This document shows, piece by piece, positions 44,610-52,122 of a DNA stretch of 64,000 nucleotides. The stretch is from Rhodoblastus sp. GTDB taxonomy: Bacteria; Pseudomonadota; Alphaproteobacteria; Rhizobiales; Beijerinckiaceae. The DNA lies in NCBI RefSeq assembly GCF_019449565.1, contig NZ_JAGRPM010000007.1, forward strand, positions 25,065 through 89,064, given 5' to 3'. Numbering within the stretch: the stretch's first letter is position 1; every line of letters starts with the position of its first letter. The notes beneath the pieces are model-generated. The model searched no databases. It was not told the DNA's origin and saw nothing but the letters and a program-made list of their open reading frames with translations. Position numbers and translations under genes: made by a program.

Positions 44610-45272
44610 TCAATCGTAAATATGCAGGCGGCCGTCGCCCAGCACCAGCCGGCGCGCGCCGTCGAACTGGTCCATCAGGGCGAGGTCATGGGTGGCGATC
44701 ACCACCGAGGTGCCGGATTTGTGCAGTTCGAGAAAGAGCCGCATCAGGCGCCGCGCCAGCGGCGGATCGACATTGCCGGTCGGCTCGTCGGCGAGGAGCA
44801 ATTGGGGCCGCATGATCAGGGCGCGGGCGATGGCCGCCCTTTGCTTCTCGCCGCCGGAAAGGACCGGCGGGTAGACATGCATGCGCTCGCCAAGCCCGAC
44901 CCAGCCCAGAAGCTCCCTGACCTCCGAGCGATAGCTCGCCTCGTCGCGCTCCTGCACGCGCAACGGCAGGGCGACGTTCTGATAGGTGGTGAGGTGGTCG
45001 AGCAGTCGGAAATCCTGGAACACCACGCCGACCTTGCGGCGCAGGGCGGTGAGCCCGGGCTTGTCGAGTTCGGCGGAATCCTTGCCAAACAGCGTGATGA
45101 GGCCGCGCGTGGGCGGCAGGGCCAGCAGGATAAGGCGCAGCAAGGTGGTCTTGCCGGCGCCGGAAGGGCCGGTCAGGAACTGGAATGTTTGGGGCGCGAT
45201 GTCGAAAGTAATGTCGCGCAGGATTTCGTCGCCCATCCCATATCGCAAGCCGACATTCTCGAACCGGATCAA
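44610..45272 (-). CDS. ftsE: Cell division ATP-binding protein FtsE
   Basis: ATPase of the FtsEX complex. It is 220 residues with Walker A GPSGAGKT (35-42), Q-loop VVFQDFRLLDHLT, signature LSGGEKQRAAIARALI and Walker B LLLADEPTGNVD. All catalytic elements are intact. It directly precedes ftsX. In relatives ftsE usually lies next to a zinc-ribbon protein gene, and here the divergent neighbour is a shortened protein of that type. Confidence 0.95.
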   Translation of the reverse strand: MIRFENVGLRYGMGDEILRDITFDIAPQTFQFLTGPSGAGKTTLLRLILLALPPTRGLITLFGKDSAELDKPGLTALRRKVGVVFQDFRLLDHLTTYQNVALPLRVQERDEASYRSEVRELLGWVGLGERMHVYPPVLSGGEKQRAAIARALIMRPQLLLADEPTGNVDPPLARRLMRLFLELHKSGTSVVIATHDLALMDQFDGARRLVLGDGRLHIYD

Positions 45273-45418
45273 GAAAAGCTCCCTGACAAGGCGCGCCGCA
45301 AGCCAGACCGCGCGAAAGGCGCGGGCGAATCGCTTCCTTTTAACGCGCTTTTAACCATAGCAGCACACCAATGAATTGCGACAAATCGCGCAACTTCGTC
45401 CCCAGCCAAGGCGCTTTC

Positions 45419-46042
45419 ATGCGATCCGCCACCTCGCTTCAGCCTCTCGACGTCCACGCCTTTGCCCCTCGCCAGTTCGGGCGTTCAGGTGGAGGAAGCG
45501 ATGTCGGCGGGATCGCCGCCTCGTCGAGCCGCCGCGCCCTGCCGGGCGCCGGCGCTCCTTCCGCTCCGGACAAGCAGACGCGCGCGCTCCGCGCGCCGCG
45601 GCCCTGGACCTGGGTATTGGTCTTTCTTGCCGCCTGGGGCCTGCTGGTGGGGGGGCGGGCGCAGATCGTGCGCCTCGCGCCCGCCGCCGCGCCGTTATAT
45701 ACTGCGCTGGGCCTTGGCGTGAATCTTCGGCAAATGGCCATCGAAAAGGTCACGTCGCGCCTGGCGGACGAGGATGGCAGGCAGATCCTGATCGTCGAAG
45801 GCGGGATCCGCAATCTCGCGGAAGCGCCGCGCGTGGCGCCGCGCATGCGCCTCTCGGTGCTCGACGCCACCGGACGGGAAATCTATTTCTGGACCGCCGC
45901 GCCGCCTAAAGCGCGGCTGGCCGTGGGCGAAACGGCGCAGTTTCGCGCCCGCCTCGCCGCGCCGCCCAAGGAAGGCAGCGACGTGCGCGTTCGCTTCGCG
46001 GGAGACGCAGACGCAGGACAGTCGCCGGGATACGCCCGGTGA
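45419..46042 (+). CDS. Membrane-anchored protein resembling the C-terminal part of MJ0042/DUF3426 proteins
   Basis: A 207-residue protein: a proline/serine/glycine-rich N-terminal part, one transmembrane helix (about 62-82, WVLVFLAAWGLLVGGRA), then a periplasmic domain with IVEGGIRNLAEAPRVAPRMR, LSVLDATGREIYFW and a repeated-strand pattern as in DUF3426. Family members next to ftsE usually begin with a CxxC zinc ribbon; here no cysteine pair is present and the sequence between ftsE and this gene has no coding trace of one. AAGG precedes the ATG at 45419; an ATG at 45371 lacks a ribosome site. Its stop overlaps hpt (GTGA). Confidence 0.75.
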   Translation: MRSATSLQPLDVHAFAPRQFGRSGGGSDVGGIAASSSRRALPGAGAPSAPDKQTRALRAPRPWTWVLVFLAAWGLLVGGRAQIVRLAPAAAPLYTALGLGVNLRQMAIEKVTSRLADEDGRQILIVEGGIRNLAEAPRVAPRMRLSVLDATGREIYFWTAAPPKARLAVGETAQFRARLAAPPKEGSDVRVRFAGDADAGQSPGYAR

Positions 46043-46572
46043 ACAGCCGGGAAGCGCAAGTACTCATCGACGCGGCCGCTCTGGCCGCCCGCATCGAGGA
46101 TATGGCGGCGGCGATCGCGGCATCGGCGCCGCGCGACCTCATTGCGATCCCGATCATGACCGGCGCCTTCGTCTTCGCGGCCGATCTCCTGCGCGCGATG
46201 CATCGCCACGGTCTGGCCCCGGAGGTCGATTTCATCCAGATCGCCAGCTATGGCGCGGGAACGGAGTCCTCTGGCCAGACCGAGCTATTACGCGACCTTC
46301 AAGCCGAAGTGGCGGGCCGCGACGCGCTGCTGATCGACGATATTCTCGAATCGGGCCGCACGTTGGCCTTTGCGAAGCAATTGCTGCTGGAGCGCGGCGC
46401 GCGTCGCGTCCTGATCGCCGCGCTGTTGGAAAAGCCGCATAAGAAGCAGATCGAAATCAACGCGGATTTCGTCGGCTTTGCCTGTCCAGACCGCTTCGTC
46501 GTCGGCTATGGCATGGATTACGCCGGAAATTACCGGCAACTTCCCTTCGTTGGCGCGCTCGACGGGTTGTAG
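46039..46572 (+). CDS. hpt: Hypoxanthine phosphoribosyltransferase
   Basis: Salvages hypoxanthine or guanine to IMP/GMP with PRPP. It is 177 residues with the PRPP loop ALLIDDILESGRTL, the flexible-loop region DFIQIASYG and the base-binding VGFACPDRFVVGYGMDY. The start is a GTG overlapping the upstream stop codon (GTGA), so the two genes are coupled. Complete and of standard length. Confidence 0.93.
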   Translation: MNSREAQVLIDAAALAARIEDMAAAIAASAPRDLIAIPIMTGAFVFAADLLRAMHRHGLAPEVDFIQIASYGAGTESSGQTELLRDLQAEVAGRDALLIDDILESGRTLAFAKQLLLERGARRVLIAALLEKPHKKQIEINADFVGFACPDRFVVGYGMDYAGNYRQLPFVGALDGL

Positions 46573-47118
46573 TCAGGCGAAGGGATAGTCGGCCTCAACC
46601 CGGTAAGGCCCCCCCCCGACCGAATCCCGCGACGAATAGAGCGCAAAACGCCCGGCCTCGAAGGACAGAGCCAGCGGGAAGGCCCGCTCCGCTAGCCAGG
46701 CGCCGACCGCTTGCGGCTCCACGCCGCGCAGGCGCGCCAGCGTGATATGGGGCGCAAATTTGCGGGTTTCCGGCGCGAGGCCGTTGCGCCGGGCGATGGC
46801 CTCATGGGCCGCCTGCAGGCGCGACAGCAAGGGGTCCGCCTTCACGCGGGCATAAAGCGCGCGCGGCTGGCGTCCGCCGAACACGCCGATTTCATCAAGC
46901 GCGATATGCAGCGGCGCGGCGCCGCCGACCGCCTCGGTTTCGATCAGATCAGCGTCAAGCGCCTGCGCCGTCCATGTGTCGACATCGCCGAAAAAACGCA
47001 AGGTGATGTGATAATCCGCCGGCTCGATCCAGCGCGCGCCGAACAGGCCGCCGCGAAAATACGCCAGCTGCGCGGCGATCTCGGGCGGAATTTCGAAGGC
47101 TGTGAACAGGCGCGGCAC
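46573..47118 (-). CDS. thpR: RNA 2',3'-cyclic phosphodiesterase
   Basis: A 2H-superfamily enzyme that opens 2',3'-cyclic phosphates on RNA; historically called 2'-5' RNA ligase. It is 181 residues with both catalytic HxT motifs, YHITLRFFG (about 36-44) and APHITLARLR (about 124-133). It starts with RLFTAFEIPPE, a typical beginning. Convergent with hpt (the genes abut), and 16 bp downstream of tesA on the same strand. Confidence 0.93.
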   Translation of the reverse strand: MPRLFTAFEIPPEIAAQLAYFRGGLFGARWIEPADYHITLRFFGDVDTWTAQALDADLIETEAVGGAAPLHIALDEIGVFGGRQPRALYARVKADPLLSRLQAAHEAIARRNGLAPETRKFAPHITLARLRGVEPQAVGAWLAERAFPLALSFEAGRFALYSSRDSVGGGPYRVEADYPFA

Positions 47119-47134
47119 GGCTCGTTTCTTCCGG

Positions 47135-47848
47135 TTAGCTTTTGGGCAAGGCGTCGAGCCAGGCAGTCACAGCCGGCAATATGCCCGCGACGATGGTTTC
47201 GACGCCGGCGCGATTGGGGTGCAATCCATCCGGCAATTGCCTGTCGGGATGGCCCGCGACGCCTTCCAGAAAAAAAGGATAGAGCGGCGCCTGGTATTTT
47301 TGCGCGAGCGCAGCGAAAAGCGGCTCGAATTGTTCGGCATAGGGTCCGCCGAGATTGGGCGCCGAACGCATCCCCGCGATGAGAAAGGGGATTTTGCGCT
47401 CGCGCAGTTTCGCCAGAATGGCGTCGATATTGGCGCGGGTCTGGTCAGGGTTGAGGCCGCGCAGCATGTCATTGGCGCCGATTTCGACAATTGCGCCATC
47501 CAGCGCGCCGTCGCCGAGCGCCCAATCGAGCCGCGCCAGCAGGCCCGCCGAAATATCCCCCGAAACCCCGGCATTGACGATTTCGACGTCAAATCCCTTT
47601 TCCTTCAAAGCTTTTTCCAGCACGGCGGGAAAGGCCAGATTGGCGGAAAGGCCGTAGCCTGCCGTGAGGCTGTCGCCGAGCGCCACGATCCGCAGTGTTC
47701 GCGCGTAGAGAGGTCCGGCGCCGGCGAGCATCAGGGCGAGGGCCACAAAAAAAATTTGGCGAAAGCAAAAAATTTGGCGAAAGCGGCGGGCGCGCCCATA
47801 TGGGGCGCAGGCGCTCGCTCGCGCCAGTCCGTGAGAAGCATTCGTCAT
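47135..47848 (-). CDS. tesA: Arylesterase/lysophospholipase TesA-like, exported GDSL hydrolase
   Basis: A 237-residue SGNH hydrolase. Block I is IVALGDSLTAGYG with the nucleophile serine, block II NAGVSGD, block III IVEIGANDML, and block V DGLHPNRAG with catalytic Asp/His. A signal peptide precedes it, with an unusually long basic n-region of about 34 residues. That region contains a perfect 18-bp tandem duplication (47749-47784), giving FRQIF twice. It is divergent from the ABC ATPase/permease pair, only 24 bp away, like the tesA-ybbA-ybbP locus of E. coli. Confidence 0.9.
   Translation of the reverse strand: MTNASHGLARASACAPYGRARRFRQIFCFRQIFFVALALMLAGAGPLYARTLRIVALGDSLTAGYGLSANLAFPAVLEKALKEKGFDVEIVNAGVSGDISAGLLARLDWALGDGALDGAIVEIGANDMLRGLNPDQTRANIDAILAKLRERKIPFLIAGMRSAPNLGGPYAEQFEPLFAALAQKYQAPLYPFFLEGVAGHPDRQLPDGLHPNRAGVETIVAGILPAVTAWLDALPKS
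47749..47784. repeat. 18-bp tandem duplication AAAAAATTTGGCGAAAGC x2 in tesA
   Basis: Two perfect adjacent copies (47749-47766 and 47767-47784). Being 18 bp, the duplication keeps the reading frame and adds six residues to the signal-peptide n-region. The unit resembles the arms of the hairpin at 4883-4909 and, more loosely, the repeat at 55201-55229. Confidence 0.9.
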
Positions 47849-47872
47849 CGCGGCCTTTCCGAAAGTTTCTTC

Positions 47873-48583
47873 ATGTCCGATCCCGCCATAAGCGTCGAAA
47901 ATGTCAATCTCACATTAGGAAGCGGCGAAGCCCGGGCGCATATTCTGAAAGATATTTGTCTCGATGTCGCAAAAGGCGAGACCCTCGCGCTGCTGGGGCC
48001 GTCGGGTTCGGGCAAATCGACGCTTCTAATGGCCATGGCCGGGCTGGAGGCGCCGGATTCCGGCTCGGTCCGCGTCGCGGGGCGCCGGATCGACCTGATG
48101 AGCGAGGACGAGCTGGCGCGTTTTCGCGGCGCCCATATCGGCGTGGTGTTTCAGGCCTTTCACCTCATACAGACCCTGACGGCGCTCGAAAATGTCGCCA
48201 TTCCGCTCGAACTGGCCGGCGAGGCCAACGCCTTTGACCGCGCGCAGAAAATTCTGGCGCAGGTCGGGCTCGGCGCCCGCGAAAAGCATTATCCTTCGCA
48301 AATGTCCGGCGGCGAGCAGCAGCGCGTCGCGCTGGCGCGGGCTCTGGTCGCCAATCCCTCCATTCTCGTCGCCGACGAGCCGACCGGCAATCTCGATCAG
48401 GGCGTCGGCGCGGAGATCATGGAGCTGATCTTCGCCCTCAATCGCGCCCGGGGCGCCACGCTCGTCCTCGTCACCCATGACGAGGCGCTGGCGCGCCGCT
48501 GCCGCCGCATCGTTCGCCTGCGCAACGGACGGATCGAAAGCGACGCCGCCGCGATTCAGGATCGCGAAAATGTCGGCGTCTGA
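47873..48583 (+). CDS. ABC transporter ATP-binding protein (YbbA/LolD-like)
   Basis: A 236-residue ATPase: Walker A GPSGSGKS (42-49), Q-loop [19 protein letters not shown], signature [16 protein letters not shown] and Walker [12 protein letters not shown]. This subgroup (MacB/LolD/YbbA) pairs with FtsX-like permeases that work by mechanotransmission rather than classical transport. The partner overlaps it by 14 bp downstream. Start at ATG 47873; the ribosome site is weak. The open frame further upstream overlaps tesA antisense and is not part of the gene. Confidence 0.92.
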   Translation: MSDPAISVENVNLTLGSGEARAHILKDICLDVAKGETLALLGPSGSGKSTLLMAMAGLEAPDSGSVRVAGRRIDLMSEDELARFRGAHIGVVFQAFHLIQTLTALENVAIPLELAGEANAFDRAQKILAQVGLGAREKHYPSQMSGGEQQRVALARALVANPSILVADEPTGNLDQGVGAEIMELIFALNRARGATLVLVTHDEALARRCRRIVRLRNGRIESDAAAIQDRENVGV

Positions 48584-51155
48584 CTCTTCCAGCCGTCGCA
48601 GGGCGGCCAACCGGGCGCTGGCGCGCTTCGCCCTGCGCGATTTGCGCGGCGGCCTGCGCTTTTATGGCGTGTTCATCGCCTGTCTCGTGCTGGGCGTCAT
48701 GGCCATTGTCGGCGTGGACGCGACCTCGCGCGCCTTCCGCGAAGGGCTGGCGCAGCAAGGCGCCGTTCTGCTCGGCGGCGATCTCGCCTTCGGTCGCGCG
48801 CTCGGCGTCCCCGCCGAGAAGGAAAAGGCATTTCTGGCCGCGCGCGGGCGAGTCGGCGAAGTCCTCTCCTTGCGCGCCATGGCCCGCCGCGCCGACGCGC
48901 CGGCCTCTACGCTCGTTGAAATGAAGGCGGTCGATTCGTCCTATCCCTTGGCCGGCGCCGTGCGGACCGATCCGCCGCTCGGCGCGGGCCGGCCATTTTA
49001 TGACGCCCTGGCCCTGAAAGACGGGGCCTATGGCCTGTTCGCCGATCCGGCGCTCGGCGCGCGGCTCAATGTGAAGATCGGCGACCGGCTTGAGATCGGC
49101 GCCGTGCAATTTGCGCTCGTTGGCTGGCTGGCTGGCGAACCGGATTCCATCGGCGCCATTGGGTTCGGGTCGCATGTCATCGTCAGCGACCGGGCCCTCG
49201 CCGAGACGGGCCTGATCGTTCCCGGTTCGCTGGCCCGGCTGTCGCTACGGCTGCTGCTGCCGCCGGAGGCGTCGAGCGACGCCGATCTCGCCGCTGCGCA
49301 AAAGGCCTTCACCGAGGCTTTCCCCGAGTCCGGCTTCGAAATCCGCAGCCGCGCCGAGCCTTCGCCGCAACTCTCCCGCAATGTCGAGCGTTTCGCGCAA
49401 TTTCTCTCGCTGATCGGCCTGACCGCGCTGGTCTGCGGCGGCGTCGGCGTTGGCAATTCCATTCGCGGCCTCATCGACCGAAAGCGCAAGACGCTGGCGA
49501 TTCTGAAGGCCTTGGGCGCGACCGGCGGCGAGGCCGCGCGCTTTGTCCTGATTCAGGCCATGCTGGTCGCGGCGGCAAGCGCCGTGGTCGGCGCGGCGCT
49601 CGGCCTCGCTTTGCCCAAACTGCTCGCCTTCGTGCTGGGCGCCTCGCTGCCATTTCCGCTCGCGCCGAGTCTCGACTGGCGCGACGGGCTTTCGGGCATG
49701 GTGTTTGGCCTGCTCACCGCTTTGGCCTTCGCCGCCGCGCCGCTCGACCGCGCCCGCGCCTTGCCGGTGACCACGCTGCTGCGCGAGACGGCGCTGGGCG
49801 ATTTCGGGCCGCTGCGGCTGCGCGGCGGCGTGGTCGCCGGGCTGGCGGCGGCGGCTCTGTTCGGCTTCGCGCTGCTCATCAGCAGCGACCGGATTCTTAC
49901 CGCGCAATTTGGCGCGGCGGTGCTCGTCAGCTTCGCTTTGCTCTACGGGGTTGCCCGCGCGATCATGTATTTCGCGCGCCGGGCGCCGCATGGGCGCAGC
50001 CTGCCGCTGCGCCTCGCGGTCGCCAATCTCCACAAGCCGGGAGCGCTCACTCCCTCCTTCCTGATTTCGCTCGGCCTCGGCGTGACCCTGCTCACGGCTC
50101 TGACGGGCGTTGAGCGCAATCTGCGCGCGGATATCGGCGAGTCTCTGCCCAAGGAGTCGCCGAGCTTCTTCTTCTTCGACATTCAGGCGGCGCAGGCCGC
50201 GTCCTTCCATGACTTCCTCCGCAAGGAAGCGCCGGACGGAACGATCGCGGTCGCGCCCATGCTGCGCGGACGGATCGTGAAGGTGAACGGCGTTCCGGCG
50301 GAGGACGTGAAGGCGGCCGACAAGGCGCGCTGGGCGCTGGAAGGCGATCGCGGCATCACGTTTTCGGCGAAGGTTCCGGATGGCTCGCGGCTTGTCGAGG
50401 GCGAATGGTGGCCTCAAAATTACGCCGGCCCGCCGCTGGTCTCGATGGAGTCCGGCGTCGCGCAGGGCCTGAACCTGCGCCTCGGCGACAGCGTCACGGT
50501 CAATGTGCTGGGCCGCACGCTTACGGCGCGCATCGCCAATCTGCGCAAGGTCAACTGGCGCAGCTTCAATATCAATTTCGTTCTGGTCTTTTCGCCCAAC
50601 GCCTTCGCCGGCGCGCCCTTCACCAGCCTGATGACGCTCAACCTGCCCGAGCGCCCGGACTCCACGCGAGAAGCCGCGCTGCTGGCCGAGGCGGCCAAAA
50701 ACTTCCCTGCGGTGGCGAGCGTGTCGATCCGCGAGACGCTGGAGACGGTCGATGGCCTGCTGGGCAAATTATCGGTCGCGATCCAGTCCGCCGCCTCGCT
50801 CGCCTTTGTCGTCTCGGCGCTTGTCCTGTCCGGGGCGCTGGCGGCGGGGCAGCGCGCGCGGATCTATGAGGCGGTCGTGCTGAAAGTCTTGGGCGCGACG
50901 CGGGGCCGCCTGTTGAGTGCGCTGGCGTTGGAATTCGCCTTGCTCGGCGCGGCCACGGCGGCTTTCGGCCTTCTGGCCGGCACGGCGGCGGCGGCGCTGG
51001 TGGCGCGGCAGGTGCTGGACACGAGCTTTCACTTCTTCCCCGCCCAGGCGGGGGCCGTTGCGCTGGGGGCCGTCACTTTCGCGGTCGCGCTCGGCCTTGC
51101 CGGCACCTGGCGCGTATTGGGCGAAAAGCCGGGCCGGTGGCTGCGCGAAGACTAA
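48570..51155 (+). CDS. FtsX-like ABC permease (YbbP type)
   Basis: An 861-residue membrane protein with an N-terminal helix (about 20-42), a large periplasmic domain, a first FtsX-like three-helix core (about 275-400), further helices near 430-510, a second periplasmic domain (about 530-740), and a C-terminal FtsX core (about 755-850). Motifs include GGVGVGNSIRGLIDRKRKTLAILKA (in part) and VLKVLGATRGRLLSALALEF. This double layout matches YbbP. AGGA is 9 nt before the ATG at 48570. With the ATPase it likely forms an export or lipid-extraction complex near the exported esterase. Confidence 0.9.
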   Translation: MSASDSSSRRRAANRALARFALRDLRGGLRFYGVFIACLVLGVMAIVGVDATSRAFREGLAQQGAVLLGGDLAFGRALGVPAEKEKAFLAARGRVGEVLSLRAMARRADAPASTLVEMKAVDSSYPLAGAVRTDPPLGAGRPFYDALALKDGAYGLFADPALGARLNVKIGDRLEIGAVQFALVGWLAGEPDSIGAIGFGSHVIVSDRALAETGLIVPGSLARLSLRLLLPPEASSDADLAAAQKAFTEAFPESGFEIRSRAEPSPQLSRNVERFAQFLSLIGLTALVCGGVGVGNSIRGLIDRKRKTLAILKALGATGGEAARFVLIQAMLVAAASAVVGAALGLALPKLLAFVLGASLPFPLAPSLDWRDGLSGMVFGLLTALAFAAAPLDRARALPVTTLLRETALGDFGPLRLRGGVVAGLAAAALFGFALLISSDRILTAQFGAAVLVSFALLYGVARAIMYFARRAPHGRSLPLRLAVANLHKPGALTPSFLISLGLGVTLLTALTGVERNLRADIGESLPKESPSFFFFDIQAAQAASFHDFLRKEAPDGTIAVAPMLRGRIVKVNGVPAEDVKAADKARWALEGDRGITFSAKVPDGSRLVEGEWWPQNYAGPPLVSMESGVAQGLNLRLGDSVTVNVLGRTLTARIANLRKVNWRSFNINFVLVFSPNAFAGAPFTSLMTLNLPERPDSTREAALLAEAAKNFPAVASVSIRETLETVDGLLGKLSVAIQSAASLAFVVSALVLSGALAAGQRARIYEAVVLKVLGATRGRLLSALALEFALLGAATAAFGLLAGTAAAALVARQVLDTSFHFFPAQAGAVALGAVTFAVALGLAGTWRVLGEKPGRWLRED

Positions 51156-51291
51156 CGAAAATGTAATGTTGCGCTTAGGCAAGTTTAAGCCGCGCGGCTT
51201 GTCTTTTGGCCCTGCCGGCTTCATATTCCGAGGGCCGCGCCGCCTGCGGATCGTCCGTGGCGGTAAACGGGCGGCATTTCGCGAGGAACCT

Positions 51292-52068
51292 ATGTCCAAC
51301 TTTGACCGCAACGCCGCTCCCTGGAGCCGGGGCTACGCCCGGACGGGCGCCGATGTAGATCAAGGTCTGCGGGCGTTCATGCTCGGCGTCTATAACCACA
51401 TGTCGATCGGCTTGGCGCTGACCGGCCTGTTTGCGCTCGGCGTCAACATGCTGGCGGTTTCCGGCGTGCCGACGCAGTTTCAGCTCGGCTCGCATACCTA
51501 TCTGACCAGCTTCGGCGCCGCGATCTACACCAGCCCGCTGCGCTGGGTGATCATGTTCGCCCCGCTGGCCTTCGTCCTGTTTTTCTCCTTCAAGATCAAC
51601 AGCATGTCGGCCTCCTCGGCGCGCAGCCTGTTCTACGCCTATGCGGCGGTGATGGGCGTGTCGCTGTCGTCGATCCTGCTGATCTATACCGGGACGTCCG
51701 TGACGCGGGCCTTCTTCATCACAGCGGCCTCTTTCGGCGCGTTGAGCCTCTATGGCTACACGACCAAGCGCAGCCTGTCCGGCATGGGATCGTTCCTGAT
51801 GATGGGTCTGTTCGGCCTGATCATCGCGAGCCTGGTGAACCTGTTCGTGCAGAGCTCGGCCTTCCAGTTCGGCCTGTCGATCCTGACCGTGCTGATCTTC
51901 GCCGGCCTGACCGCCTATGACACGCAGTCGATCAAGCAGATGTATCTTGAATCCGACGGCTATGAGGACACGACCAAGAAGTCGATCAATGGCGCTCTGA
52001 TGCTCTATCTCGACTTCATCAATATCTTCATGGCGCTGGTTCAGCTGACCGGCGACCGCAGGAGCTAA
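51292..52068 (+). CDS. Bax inhibitor-1 / YccA-family membrane protein
   Basis: A 258-residue protein with seven transmembrane segments: helices at LALTGLFALGVNMLAVSG, WVIMFAPLAFVLFFSF, and so on to FINIFMALVQLTG. The family signature GLTAYDTQSIKQMY is present near residue 207. Members are calcium-leak channels or modulators of the FtsH protease. GAGGA is 7 nt upstream of the ATG. It is monocistronic and followed by a strong terminator. Confidence 0.92.
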   Translation: MSNFDRNAAPWSRGYARTGADVDQGLRAFMLGVYNHMSIGLALTGLFALGVNMLAVSGVPTQFQLGSHTYLTSFGAAIYTSPLRWVIMFAPLAFVLFFSFKINSMSASSARSLFYAYAAVMGVSLSSILLIYTGTSVTRAFFITAASFGALSLYGYTTKRSLSGMGSFLMMGLFGLIIASLVNLFVQSSAFQFGLSILTVLIFAGLTAYDTQSIKQMYLESDGYEDTTKKSINGALMLYLDFINIFMALVQLTGDRRS

Positions 52069-52084
52069 GCGGCGACGCTTCCTG

Positions 52085-52112
52085 AAAAACCCCGCTTCGG
52101 CGGGGTTTTTTT
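52085..52112. terminator. Intrinsic terminator between Bax1-I gene and polA
   Basis: CCCCGC (52090-52095), loop TTCG, GCGGGG (52100-52105), flanked by AAAAA and TTTTTTT so that the stem can extend and both strands end in T runs. A textbook bidirectional terminator between two convergent genes. Confidence 0.92.
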
Positions 52113-52122
52113 ATTGTCTCGC

